DNA from: Metabacillus halosaccharovorans
GTDB lineage: Bacteria; Bacillota; Bacilli; Bacillales; Bacillaceae
NCBI RefSeq assembly: GCF_002019635.1
Contig: NZ_KV917371.1
Coordinates: 434,001-498,000 of the forward strand
Reading direction: 5' to 3'
DNA length: 64,000 bases
The notes under the pieces are model-generated. The model made no database searches, had not been told where the DNA came from, and worked only from the letters and a program-made list of their open reading frames with translations. A program made the position numbers and the translations under genes. Of this stretch, positions 55,750 to 64,000 are shown piece after piece (position 1 is the first letter of the stretch; each line of letters begins with the position of its first letter).

Positions 55750-56544
55750 ATGGAGCATATTCGAGTCACGTCAAAAGGAAGTATTGGCAAGGCGATTCTT
55801 CTTTTTCTTCTATTGGGTACTGTGTTTATTGCAGCGGTGAATCTTATTAACCTAGATATGCAAAAGTTTTTTGAACGATTAGAAAATGTTCCAGACGTTT
55901 TAAGCCGAATGATGGCTGTCGATTTCTCAATTGTTCCTGATGCTCTTTTGAATATTGTGACCAGCTTAGCATTGGCTTTATTAACATTGGTCGTGGCTGT
56001 TTTTTTAGCTATGTTTTTAAGTTTTTTAGCAGCATCAAATATTGCACCAAATCGTTATGTAGCGATTTTTATTAAAGGTTTTTTCGCCATCGTTCGTTCT
56101 GTCCCTTCCTTGGTTTGGGGGTTAATGGTAATTGCAAGCCTGGGGTTTGGCAATGTGTCAGGTTTTATTGCCATATTGATCTCTGCAGTCGGCTACCTAG
56201 TCAAAACGTTCACAGGAAGTATTGAAGAGTCGGGCGGCGAGATTATTGAAGCGATGAAGGCAACAGGGGCTTCCTGGTTCAAAATTGTTTACCACGGATT
56301 GATTCCCCTTTGTATAACTGCTTTTGTTGCTTGGATTACTGTTTGTTTTGAAATGAACGTTTCTGAATCTATCGGTTTAGGAATGATAGGGGTTGGCGGT
56401 ATAGGTCTTTTATTAACACAAGCGATTAATACGTATAACTATGCTCAAACAACGACAATTGTCATTATGATTTGTATTCTTATGGTTGTGCTTGAATTCG
56501 TGATGACGAGAATTAAAAATAATATAAAATTTGGAAATCGTTGA
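55750..56544 (+). CDS. phnE: Phosphonate-type ABC transporter permease 2
   Basis: A second PhnE-type permease of 264 aa, with the coupling motif IEESGGEIIEAMKATGASWF and the C-terminal NVSESIGLGMIGVGGIG. It follows the first by 20 bases with TAAGGAG upstream of the ATG. The two permeases probably form a heterodimer. Confidence 0.93.
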   Translation: MEHIRVTSKGSIGKAILLFLLLGTVFIAAVNLINLDMQKFFERLENVPDVLSRMMAVDFSIVPDALLNIVTSLALALLTLVVAVFLAMFLSFLAASNIAPNRYVAIFIKGFFAIVRSVPSLVWGLMVIASLGFGNVSGFIAILISAVGYLVKTFTGSIEESGGEIIEAMKATGASWFKIVYHGLIPLCITAFVAWITVCFEMNVSESIGLGMIGVGGIGLLLTQAINTYNYAQTTTIVIMICILMVVLEFVMTRIKNNIKFGNR

Positions 56545-56562
56545 TAACAGGAGGATCTTTTT

Positions 56563-57309
56563 ATGAAAAATGCAAAATTAAATTGGGTTCGTTTACCCAT
56601 CGATAGCTTAGAAAATTGTCGGGAGTTAGGTGGCTACAGCACACCAGTTGGAGAACAAACAAAGTGGCATTCCTTTTTAAGATCCAGTGATATGAGTAAG
56701 CTCACACAAGAGGACATTCTCTTTTTAAAAGAGTACGGGTTAAAAACCGTCATCGACCTGCGTGGTAAAGATGAAATCGAGACTCATAAAAATCCACTTG
56801 CAGATGAGGATTTCTGTCAATATCATAATATATCGTTTATTACCCAGAGAGTTTCAGATATTACTCTAACCACGTTTGACGTTTCCATGGGAGATTTCTA
56901 CATTGATTTGTTGGAACAAAAAAACGATCAAGTGAAGAGAATTTTTGATGTGATTGATCAGTCTGAAGAAGGATGCATCGTCTTTCATTGTGCAGCCGGA
57001 AAAGATCGTACCGGGGTCTTAGCTATGCTGCTTTTAGGCTTAGCAGGAGTGGAAAAGAAAGATATTGTCTCTAATTATGAAGTAACCTACACAAACTTGG
57101 AGTCTATTCAACAAATCGAAAATCCGTATGAAAATATTCCAAAGGAATACATGTATTCAAATCGTGACTATATTATAAAAGTTTATGATTACATCCTTCA
57201 TACCTATCAAAGTGTTGATCAATATTTAATGGCAAAAGGTGTGGAGCAAGATGTCATTGATCGGGTAAAAGAACGGTTTATTGGACTTGGCGAACCTGTT
57301 GCACTATAA
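56563..57309 (+). CDS. Tyrosine-phosphatase-like protein (Y_phosphatase3 / LipA type)
   Basis: Cysteine-based phosphatase of 248 aa. The N-terminal LENCRELGGYSTPVGEQTKW is the NxRDxGG-like family opening and the catalytic loop is VFHCAAGKDRTGVLAMLL (C-x5-R with Lys-Asp). This branch, which includes Listeria LipA and Mycobacterium PtpB, can act on phosphotyrosine and on phosphoinositides or other small phosphoesters. No signal peptide is present, so it acts in the cytoplasm. It is 19 bases after phnE2 with AGGAGG upstream, hence in the same operon. Dephosphorylating the imported compound is a reasonable inference. Confidence 0.88.
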   Translation: MKNAKLNWVRLPIDSLENCRELGGYSTPVGEQTKWHSFLRSSDMSKLTQEDILFLKEYGLKTVIDLRGKDEIETHKNPLADEDFCQYHNISFITQRVSDITLTTFDVSMGDFYIDLLEQKNDQVKRIFDVIDQSEEGCIVFHCAAGKDRTGVLAMLLLGLAGVEKKDIVSNYEVTYTNLESIQQIENPYENIPKEYMYSNRDYIIKVYDYILHTYQSVDQYLMAKGVEQDVIDRVKERFIGLGEPVAL

Positions 57310-57330
57310 AGATAAAGATGTTCAGCAGTT

Positions 57331-57359
57331 AAAGAAGTGTTCGTGCACTTCTTTTTTTC
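57331..57359 (+). terminator. Terminator of the phn-phosphatase operon
   Basis: AAGAAGTG and CACTTCTT arms with a six-base loop, followed by eight T-rich bases, 20 bases after the phosphatase stop. Confidence 0.88.
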
Positions 57360-57526
57360 TTTTAAACTGTCATGATGGTTTCAACATTTTACTTATAAAA
57401 AACAACGATTTGTGAATTGCGATTGTTTTTTTCCCTTTATAGAGCTAGTTGCCTCAAATAGTATTGCGGAGGATGATAGAATTATATAGAATTAGTGTGT
57501 AATTCAGTTTGAAAGGAATTGTAAAA

Positions 57527-58174
57527 ATGACCCAACAATCACTGGTTGACATCGCATATACAAAAATCCGTGAGAATTTAATTAATGCAACTTATATGCC
57601 AGGACTTTTTCTATCGGAAAATGGGTTAGCAAAAGAACTGAATATGAGCCGAACTCCTATTAGAGTTGCCATTTCCCGCTTAGAATCAGAGGGATATGTC
57701 TCATCTATTAAAAACCGTGGAATCATAGTAAAAGAGATTTCGATGAAAGAAATGTTAGATATAGCACAAGTTATCTTTTTTTTGCAGGAATTCTCGGTAG
57801 ATGAAATTGTAGCGAAGAGAGACAGTTTCAATCTTGAAGAATTAAAAATGTATCTAGACCTCCAACTTGAAGCGGAAAAGAATAAAGAATATTTTCACTA
57901 TGTTCAAAATTCAATCCTTTTTACTCGTTGTATGGTTTCGTCCACAAATAATAAATTAATGCTAGAATTCATGGATTCGTTAAAAGATAAATTTGTACGA
58001 ATGGCTGTTGTTAATTGGAAATTAACTCCTAATCAAAAGCATTATTCTGCAAATCAAATAAACAAATTAATTTACGAAGCGATTAGTTCGGAAGATTATT
58101 CTAAAGCTAAGCAGATCGGAAAAGAATATTTATCAAAATGGAGAAAAAGTATCATTAATACCAACGCATTGTGA
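57527..58174 (+). CDS. GntR-family regulator (FadR/FCD type)
   Basis: Winged-helix repressor of 215 aa: FLSENGLAKELNMSRTPIRVAISRLESEGYV is the GntR DNA-binding core, followed by an all-helical FCD-like domain with few of the usual metal ligands. AAGGAA precedes the ATG at 57527. It has its own promoter region after the phn terminator and its own terminator. Control of the upstream phn operon through the TTGAATACAA sites is inferred. Confidence 0.87.
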   Translation: MTQQSLVDIAYTKIRENLINATYMPGLFLSENGLAKELNMSRTPIRVAISRLESEGYVSSIKNRGIIVKEISMKEMLDIAQVIFFLQEFSVDEIVAKRDSFNLEELKMYLDLQLEAEKNKEYFHYVQNSILFTRCMVSSTNNKLMLEFMDSLKDKFVRMAVVNWKLTPNQKHYSANQINKLIYEAISSEDYSKAKQIGKEYLSKWRKSIINTNAL

Positions 58175-58222
58175 TTCTCATTCAACAAGATGCATGCACA
58201 ATAAATGAGTGTTCATAGATTA

Positions 58223-58265
58223 GGCGACAAAGCGTTTCTTTAAGAAAGCTTTGTTGCCTTTTTAA
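58223..58265 (+). terminator. Terminator of the GntR gene
   Basis: GGCGACAAAGC pairs with GCTTTGTTGCC and is followed by TTTTT. The inner TTTCTT/AAGAAA pairs extend the stem. Confidence 0.88.
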
Positions 58266-58324
58266 GTTTCAAGTTCATTGTTTTCTTATCGTAGTAAATA
58301 AACATCTTCTCATTAAGAATAAAG

Positions 58325-59656
58325 TTACTTCACTCGTCTAGCCGCCTGCTGAATAGGATCCCAAACACCATTATACGGCGGAGCGTACGCAAGATCTAAA
58401 TCAAGCAGTTCATCTGTTGTCATCGAATGGAATATCGCAGTTGCCAGCACGTCTATTCGTTTATCGATCCCATTTTCCCCGATAATTTGACCGCCGAGTA
58501 CTTTATATGTTTCTTTATGATAGACAAGCTTCAAGTTCATCTTTTTATCATCAGGATAGTATCCCGCAATATCCCTTGATGTAATGCTTATAGAGCTACA
58601 TGGAATATGCAGCATGTTTGCCTCTGTTTCAGATATCCCTGTTCTTCCTAAAGTTAATCCGAAAAATTTTATGATTGACGTGCCTACAACACCTTTAAAT
58701 GTTTTAGGTATATTTACGATGTTCACCCCTGCTATTTGCCCTTGTTTATTCGCATGTGTTCCTAATGGAATATGATCATCCTTTTCTTTTACTCGATGAT
58801 ATTGTGTTGCACAATCTCCTGCAGCATAGATATCTTTAATACTTGTCTGCATATAAGCATTTACTTGTATAGCTCCATTAACACTTGTTTGGATACCGGT
58901 ACCTTCCAAAAATGTTGTGTTAGGTTTCACACCTACAGCGACTAATACTAAGTCTGTTTCATATTTTCCTTTATTGGTTTTTACAAATTCAACATGTTCA
59001 TTACCGCCGAACGATTCAACAGATTCACCCAGTTTTAACTCAATGTTTTGCTTAACTGCTTCTTCATGAATAAGTTCTGCCATTTCTTTATCAAATATTT
59101 TGGCTAATTGTTCATTCCGTTCAATGATTGTTACCTTTTTCCCGAGCTCTGCAAAGCTTTCAGCCATTTCAAGGCCAATGTACCCTCCGCCAATTACCGT
59201 TACATTTTTTATATCCTTTTCAAGATAATTCAAAATGGCCTTAGCATCAGGAATTGTTTTTAAAGTGAAAACCCCAGGAAGTTTGACACCTTCCCAATTT
59301 GGAACAACAGAGCTGACACCAGTTGCAATGAGAAGGCGGTCATACGGTAAACTAAATGCCTGACCACTACTATGATTTAATCCCTTTACCATTTTATTTT
59401 CAACGTCTACCGCTTCTACTTCATGTAAAACTCGAGCATCTATGCCGTATTTTTCTTTAAACGTTGACTGTGTCCTGGCGATTAACTTATCTGTTGACTC
59501 AATTTTTCCGCTAATGACATAAGGCAGGCCACATTGCCCGTACGAATACACACCACCCTTTTCTAAAACCGTAATTTCAATTCCAGAGCTGTTTCGTACA
59601 ATTTGCATGGCTGCGCTCATGCCTGCTGCATCTCCACCAATAATAACTACTTTCAT
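58325..59656 (-). CDS. FAD/NAD(P)-dependent oxidoreductase, CoA-disulfide reductase/NADH oxidase family
   Basis: Pyridine-nucleotide disulfide oxidoreductase of 443 aa with a single redox cysteine. The FAD loop [17 protein letters not shown] is at the start, the active cysteine is in [12 protein letters not shown] near residue 42, the NAD loop is [19 protein letters not shown], and [12 protein letters not shown] is the second FAD contact. AGGAGG sits seven bases before the ATG at 59656. CoA-disulfide reductase, NADH oxidase and polysulfide reductase cannot be separated by sequence alone. Confidence 0.9.
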   Translation of the reverse strand: MKVVIIGGDAAGMSAAMQIVRNSSGIEITVLEKGGVYSYGQCGLPYVISGKIESTDKLIARTQSTFKEKYGIDARVLHEVEAVDVENKMVKGLNHSSGQAFSLPYDRLLIATGVSSVVPNWEGVKLPGVFTLKTIPDAKAILNYLEKDIKNVTVIGGGYIGLEMAESFAELGKKVTIIERNEQLAKIFDKEMAELIHEEAVKQNIELKLGESVESFGGNEHVEFVKTNKGKYETDLVLVAVGVKPNTTFLEGTGIQTSVNGAIQVNAYMQTSIKDIYAAGDCATQYHRVKEKDDHIPLGTHANKQGQIAGVNIVNIPKTFKGVVGTSIIKFFGLTLGRTGISETEANMLHIPCSSISITSRDIAGYYPDDKKMNLKLVYHKETYKVLGGQIIGENGIDKRIDVLATAIFHSMTTDELLDLDLAYAPPYNGVWDPIQQAARRVK

Positions 59657-59900
59657 CGTCATCCCTCCTTTGTTTATTTTCCATTTATTACGGATTTTTA
59701 AACATTTTTTACTCTAGTAAATATGTCTCCCTTCTAAGAATTTGGGTACATATAAAACTTTCATTTATACCTTATAAAATATGTATTTCCTCCTGTTTCT
59801 TATTTGCAAATGATTTTTTTACAATATAAATACACTCTCTTTACACTACGGTGATAAGTTGTTTTCGTATCAAAATAATATGAATTAGGAGGATTTTTGC

Positions 59901-61037
59901 ATGAGAAATGTAGAGAAGTTTCGTTATCTTATTGTCATTGCTTTGGTTTTATTTACATCGCTTTTTTCATTTGATTCTTTAAGAGCAGCTAGTACATTAA
60001 CAGTTTCACAAGCTATTCAGACACAGAATAATTCAGTACAAACAGTTGAAGGGTATGTGGTAGGAAAACCAATTTCTTCATCAACAGTAGTAAAAAGTAA
60101 CTTTCCTGATGATTATGCTTTAGCTATAGCAGATAGTAGTAGTGAAACAGATTCTTCAACAATGCTATATGTTCAGATTCCTTCTCAATTTCGGTCTCAA
60201 TTCGGATTAAAAACCAACCCGGATCTAATGGGAGAGAAACTAAAAGTGACAGGTCAATTAACAGCCTATTACTCTCATCCAGGGTTAAAAAACACATCCC
60301 AAATGACAATCGTGGGTTCAGATGATACTCCTGAAGATACACCAGAAGACACATTAAGTGACTACTATGAAAATGCGCTTGGTAAGACAGGTACCAGCTT
60401 AAAAACGGCTTTACATAACATCATCGATGATCATACTGAAATTTCCTATTCAAATGTCTGGGAAGCACTAAGAAACACAGATGAAGATCCAGCTAATCAG
60501 AATAATGTTATTCTTCTATATACCGGCCGCTCTCAAAGCAAAACATCTAATGGATCATCCATTGACTCATGGAACCGTGAACATGTTTGGGCGAAATCAC
60601 ATGGTGACTTTGGAACGTCTATGGGAGCTGGAACAGATCTGCACCATTTGAGACCAACAGATGTCTCAGTTAATAGTTCAAGAAGCAATAAAGATTTCGA
60701 TAATGGCGGCACTGCACAAAAAGAAGCGCCTGATACGTATGCTGATAGTGATTCTTGGGAACCACGTGATGAAGTAAAAGGTGATGTTGCCAGGATGATT
60801 TTCTATATGGCTGTGCGCTATGAAGGAGACAATGGAGAGTTAGATCTGGAGGTAACTGAAAAAGTAAATAATGGTTCTGCTCCATTGCATGGAAAGCTAT
60901 CAACATTGTTACAATGGCATCAACAAGATCCTGTTGATGATTTCGAACAAAACCGCAATGAAGTCATTTATCAGGATTATCAACATAATCGCAATCCATT
61001 TATAGACCATCCAGAATGGGTAGAGGCGATTTGGTAA
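59901..61037 (+). CDS. Secreted endonuclease I family nuclease with N-terminal OB-like domain
   Basis: Extracellular DNA/RNA nuclease of 378 aa. A Sec signal peptide (hydrophobic LIVIALVLFTSLFSF, cut after LRA at about residue 30) is followed by a beta-rich domain of about 110 residues resembling DUF6359/OB folds, a short TPEDTPEDT linker, and an endonuclease I domain (PF04231) with NREHVWAKSHGDFG and DLHHLRPTDVSVNSSR carrying the catalytic His and Asn. It is longer than B. subtilis YurI/Bsn because of the N-terminal domain. GGAGGA precedes the ATG. Confidence 0.9.
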   Translation: MRNVEKFRYLIVIALVLFTSLFSFDSLRAASTLTVSQAIQTQNNSVQTVEGYVVGKPISSSTVVKSNFPDDYALAIADSSSETDSSTMLYVQIPSQFRSQFGLKTNPDLMGEKLKVTGQLTAYYSHPGLKNTSQMTIVGSDDTPEDTPEDTLSDYYENALGKTGTSLKTALHNIIDDHTEISYSNVWEALRNTDEDPANQNNVILLYTGRSQSKTSNGSSIDSWNREHVWAKSHGDFGTSMGAGTDLHHLRPTDVSVNSSRSNKDFDNGGTAQKEAPDTYADSDSWEPRDEVKGDVARMIFYMAVRYEGDNGELDLEVTEKVNNGSAPLHGKLSTLLQWHQQDPVDDFEQNRNEVIYQDYQHNRNPFIDHPEWVEAIW

Positions 61038-61058
61038 TAACCTTCTTAAATAATTTTG

Positions 61059-61083
61059 AAAAAGGTCACAACTGTGGCCTTTT
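61059..61083 (+). terminator. Terminator of the endonuclease gene
   Basis: AAAAGGTCACA and TGTGGCCTTTT arms with a two- to three-base loop, followed by TCTCTTTTC. Confidence 0.82.
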
Positions 61084-61099
61084 CTCTTTTCTACAGAAA

Positions 61100-61137
61100 A
61101 ACAAGTGAAGAAATATGTATTGTTTTCCCCACTTGTC
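61100..61137 (-). terminator. Terminator of manP-manA
   Basis: ACAAGTG and CACTTGT arms lie about 30 bases beyond the manA stop; on the minus strand TTTTTCTG follows. The loop is large, so efficiency is uncertain. Confidence 0.6.
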
Positions 61138-61167
61138 TTTAATTGTATCTCTTCCTAATTATGAATA

Positions 61168-62124
61168 TTATACATGTGATACGATAAACTCAGCCTCACC
61201 TGAAAGTTTATATTCACCCACTTCATGTGGAAGTATAAAATGACTGCCTTTTTCCATTGAGAAAACTTTTTCATCAATTGTGATAGTACCTTTCCCTTCT
61301 GTCACACTGACCTGTAAAAAGTCTTGATCATGTATCATGGATGCTTCTCCATTTAATTGCCAATGGTATACGGTGAAATAATCTGATTTTGTTAATGTCT
61401 TTGTCGTTAAACCGCCCACCTTGGACTCATCTTGTTCTGTTTTCACATCTTGATGTGGGACAGTTGTTACTTCTATCGAACGATCTAAATGCAGCTCACG
61501 CTTTTGACCACTTGAATCAGTACGATCATAATCATATACACGGTACGTAATGTCAGAACTTTGCTGTGTTTCCAGTATAGCGATACCTTTTCCAATTGCA
61601 TGAATCGTACCGCTTGGGACATAAACAAAATCACCGGCTTTTACGTTTTTACGACGTAAAAACGTTTCCCATTCTTGATTTGAAAGCATTCTCTCAAGTT
61701 CTTCTCTTGATTTTGCATGGTGTCCAAGGACAAGCTCAGCACCTTCTTCTGCACTTAACACATACCAGCACTCTGTTTTTCCGTATGGAACACCTTCTAC
61801 TTCACGTGCAAATGTATCATCCGGATGAACCTGTACGGAAAGATCAGTATTTGCATCTAATATTTTTACAAGTAATGGATATTCCTCATTATTAGATGCA
61901 CTTTTATTAAATAATTCTCCATGTTCCTGCCAAGCATCTGCAAGAGTTTTTCCTGTCAGAAGACCATTTTTAATAACACTTGGGCCATGAGGGTGGGCAG
62001 AGATAACCCATGCTTCCCCGGTTTTTTCATAAGGAATTGTATACCCAAATTCAGTGTGCAGCTTTTGTCCACCCCATATTCTCTCTTGAAAAACAGGCTC
62101 TAAAAATATCGGTTCTTTATACAT
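61168..62124 (-). CDS. manA: Mannose-6-phosphate isomerase, class I
   Basis: Zinc cupin enzyme converting mannose 6-phosphate to fructose 6-phosphate. The N-terminus EPIFLEPVFQERIWGGQKL and the zinc site SVQVHPDDTFA...GKTECWYVL are typical of the short Bacillus ManA/Pmi form (318 aa), and VYVPSGTIHAIGKG carries another zinc histidine. It follows manP by 21 bases, as in the B. subtilis manP-manA operon. Confidence 0.94.
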   Translation of the reverse strand: MYKEPIFLEPVFQERIWGGQKLHTEFGYTIPYEKTGEAWVISAHPHGPSVIKNGLLTGKTLADAWQEHGELFNKSASNNEEYPLLVKILDANTDLSVQVHPDDTFAREVEGVPYGKTECWYVLSAEEGAELVLGHHAKSREELERMLSNQEWETFLRRKNVKAGDFVYVPSGTIHAIGKGIAILETQQSSDITYRVYDYDRTDSSGQKRELHLDRSIEVTTVPHQDVKTEQDESKVGGLTTKTLTKSDYFTVYHWQLNGEASMIHDQDFLQVSVTEGKGTITIDEKVFSMEKGSHFILPHEVGEYKLSGEAEFIVSHV

Positions 62125-62145
62125 TCGGTATCCCCCTATTTAAAC

Positions 62146-64000
62146 TTAATGAACTTCCTCTAACACCGCCATTGCTTCTTGTTTAGAAGAAACGTTCAAT
62201 AGCTGATTTCTAAAATCTTCATCCATTAACTTACGAGACAGCATTTGTAAAATCTTCAAGTGTGCATCACCGGCATTTTCCTCCGGCACAGCAATCATGA
62301 AAATAAGCTTTGCGTCTGTACCGTCAAGACTATTCCAATCAACACCATCACGCTTTATACCAAAAGCGACTGCCGGTCTTTTTACAGCGTTTGACTTACC
62401 ATGTGGAATAGCAATATTCATGCCAAGTCCTGTTGAGCTTTGTTCTTCACGATTTAGGATTGCTTGTTTATACTCGTCCTTAGAAGTTAATATACCTTGC
62501 GAATCAAATTTTCCAATTAGTTCATCAATAACAGCATCACGCGTTGTTCCAGCTAGATTAATATTCATTAACTCCACGTTCGTAATATCAACCAATTTTT
62601 CAATTTCCTGCTCTACTTCTTGTTCGGGAGCAATTGTAGTACTTCCCTCTTGTATTTTATCATTAGATACAGTTTCAACATCTTTTTTCAAAAAATTAAC
62701 CATAAATGCTGTAACAAGGACACCTGCTATTGCTGCGATAAAGAACATCACAACATGATCCACAGCACCTAATATGGCAACAATAGGGCCGCCATGTGCT
62801 ACTTTGCCCCCTACATTTCCAAGCATAGCGATGACAGATCCCACCACAGAACCAGCAACAATACTTGGAATAACACGAATCGGATCTTGTGCTGCAAATG
62901 GAATGGCACCTTCTGTAATTCCGAAAAGACCCATTGTGAATGATGCTTTACCAGCTTCCCTCTCGTTAGGAAGATATTTTTTCTTATTCATTAATGTTGC
63001 AAGACCCATCCCAATTGGCGGGATACAGATAGCAACCGCAATTGGACCCATAATTTCATAGTTTCCTTCAGCGATCATGGCAGACCCGAATAGGAAAGCT
63101 ACTTTGTTAAATGGTCCACCCATATCAACTGCGATCATGGCACCAAGGATGACTGCCAATAGAATAGAGCTTGCTCCTTGCATACCAGCAAGCATTGATG
63201 TTAACCCTTCAAAAATCTGGGCAACTGGAGCACCAATAACGAAGATAAATAAAAGCCCAACGATAACAGATGAAAAGATTGGGATAAAGATAATTGGCAT
63301 AACAGGCAGTACTGCTTTTGGAACTTTAATTTTCTTAATGCCCAAGGCAATATAACCTGCCAAGAAACCTGCTATAATTCCTCCAATAAAACCAGCACCT
63401 GCTTCACTTCCGTAAAAGCTTCCGTTTGCTGCAATGTAACCGCCAATCATACCTGGTACTAACCCCGGGCGATCAGCTATACTTACTGCAATAAAGCCAG
63501 CTAATATCGGAATCATAAACATGAAGGATGTTGCACCTAGAGTTTCAATTTGTTTCCAAAAAGAGCCCTCAGGAATGACGATCCCGCCTGGTGTTTGTTC
63601 ACCACCAAGAGTTAAAGCCAACGCGATTAATAATCCTCCTACCACGATGAACGGAACCATATATGAAACACCGCTCATTAAGTGCTTATAGATTGGATTT
63701 TCCTTTTGCTTACTCTTTTGCTTAATTTCACCTACTGACTTCAACTCTGGTCTGTAGAGTGGCACATCACCACTTTTTATTTTTTCGATCAATTCTTTCG
63801 GCTTACGAATTCCATCTTGTACACCTGTAACGATTACTTTCTTTCCAACAAACCGATCCTTTGGTACTTCTTTATCTGCTGCGATGATAATGCCATCTGC
63901 TTCTGCAATATCTTGGTCTGTTAATCCATTTTCAATCCCAATTGAACCTTGTGTCTCTACTTTAATATCAACACCTAATTCCTCGCCTGCTTTTTGTAAA
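62146..64000 (-). CDS. manP: Mannose PTS permease EIIBCA, 5' end beyond the window
   Basis: PTS transporter of the fructose-mannitol family. The frame is open to the right edge. The edge portion (63793-64000) encodes the last part of an EIIB domain (ADGIIIAADKEVPKDRF), followed by an EIIC with about ten membrane segments (SYMVPFIVVGGLLIALAL, PALVPG-like loops) and a C-terminal EIIA domain whose phosphohistidine is in MNIAIPHGKSNAV. The B-C-A order and the manA gene downstream match B. subtilis ManP rather than FruA. The start codon and promoter lie outside. Confidence 0.9.
   Translation of the reverse strand, partial: LQKAGEELGVDIKVETQGSIGIENGLTDQDIAEADGIIIAADKEVPKDRFVGKKVIVTGVQDGIRKPKELIEKIKSGDVPLYRPELKSVGEIKQKSKQKENPIYKHLMSGVSYMVPFIVVGGLLIALALTLGGEQTPGGIVIPEGSFWKQIETLGATSFMFMIPILAGFIAVSIADRPGLVPGMIGGYIAANGSFYGSEAGAGFIGGIIAGFLAGYIALGIKKIKVPKAVLPVMPIIFIPIFSSVIVGLLFIFVIGAPVAQIFEGLTSMLAGMQGASSILLAVILGAMIAVDMGGPFNKVAFLFGSAMIAEGNYEIMGPIAVAICIPPIGMGLATLMNKKKYLPNEREAGKASFTMGLFGITEGAIPFAAQDPIRVIPSIVAGSVVGSVIAMLGNVGGKVAHGGPIVAILGAVDHVVMFFIAAIAGVLVTAFMVNFLKKDVETVSNDKIQEGSTTIAPEQEVEQEIEKLVDITNVELMNINLAGTTRDAVIDELIGKFDSQGILTSKDEYKQAILNREEQSSTGLGMNIAIPHGKSNAVKRPAVAFGIKRDGVDWNSLDGTDAKLIFMIAVPEENAGDAHLKILQMLSRKLMDEDFRNQLLNVSSKQEAMAVLEEVH

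Overview
The window is a chromosomal segment of a low-GC, Gram-positive, spore-forming bacterium, most likely a member of the Bacillaceae (Bacillus or Metabacillus type). The signs are AGGAGG-type ribosome binding sites with frequent TTG and GTG starts, sigma-A promoters, CcpA/RAT/PhoP-type control sites, a CwlJ spore-cortex hydrolase, an Fbp_A-like mini-protein, YezD, and purine handling like that of Bacillus subtilis. No rRNA, tRNA, prophage, insertion sequence or CRISPR array was seen.

Layout: 0-5.1 kb is a beta-glucoside PTS operon (bglP and two GH1 6-phospho-beta-glucosidases) with a cre site, a RAT antiterminator and a leader terminator. 5.2-8.3 kb has a palindromic dispersed repeat, a histidine phosphatase and an lmrA/lmrB-like repressor-efflux pair. 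8.4-14.9 kb is a sulfur island: yezD, sulfonate transporter ssuABC, a flavin monooxygenase, an unlisted 49-aa Fbp_A protein, ssuE and a TauE exporter. Two copies of a small structured leader motif precede tauE and ssuE. 14.9-17.9 kb holds MerR/SRPBCC, an SDR and nupC with a twin operator. 18-24.5 kb is an alpha-xyloside operon (ABC transporter, GH31 YicI-type enzyme, divergent AraC regulator). 24.5-31.5 kb holds a chemoreceptor and an orphan ECF transporter linked to a PHP hydrolase and a divergent RpiR regulator.

31.5-45.8 kb is mixed: DedA, CorA, a Gln/Gly-repeat Cys-rich (probably spore-surface) protein divergent from a cupin, nitroreductase/MarR, a 44-aa membrane mini-protein, a DUF2087 regulator with a GIY-YIG partner, DUF3231, a FAD oxidase, a purine permease and a FusB-type EF-G-binding protein. 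45.8-47.2 kb is pbuE under an adenine-type riboswitch. 47.2-52.8 kb is a patchwork: a TGAAAGAC inverted-repeat cluster, cwlJ, and a GC-richer AraC/SDR/Atu4866 cassette lying between two copies of the 3' end of a yetF-type gene; the fuller copy is broken by two frameshifts. 52.9-58.2 kb is a phnDCEE-type transporter followed by a tyrosine-phosphatase-like protein and a GntR regulator, behind 11-bp-phased PhoP-like boxes and two TTGAATACAA sites. 58.3-64 kb carries a CoA-disulfide-reductase-like flavoprotein, a secreted endonuclease and the manP-manA mannose genes (manP runs off the right edge).

The overall picture is a soil organism with many separately controlled uptake modules for plant glucosides, xylosides, mannose, sulfonates and phosphorus compounds. 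Several dispersed hairpin repeats sit at gene ends. Function calls rest on motif recognition from the translated sequence; no database search was run.
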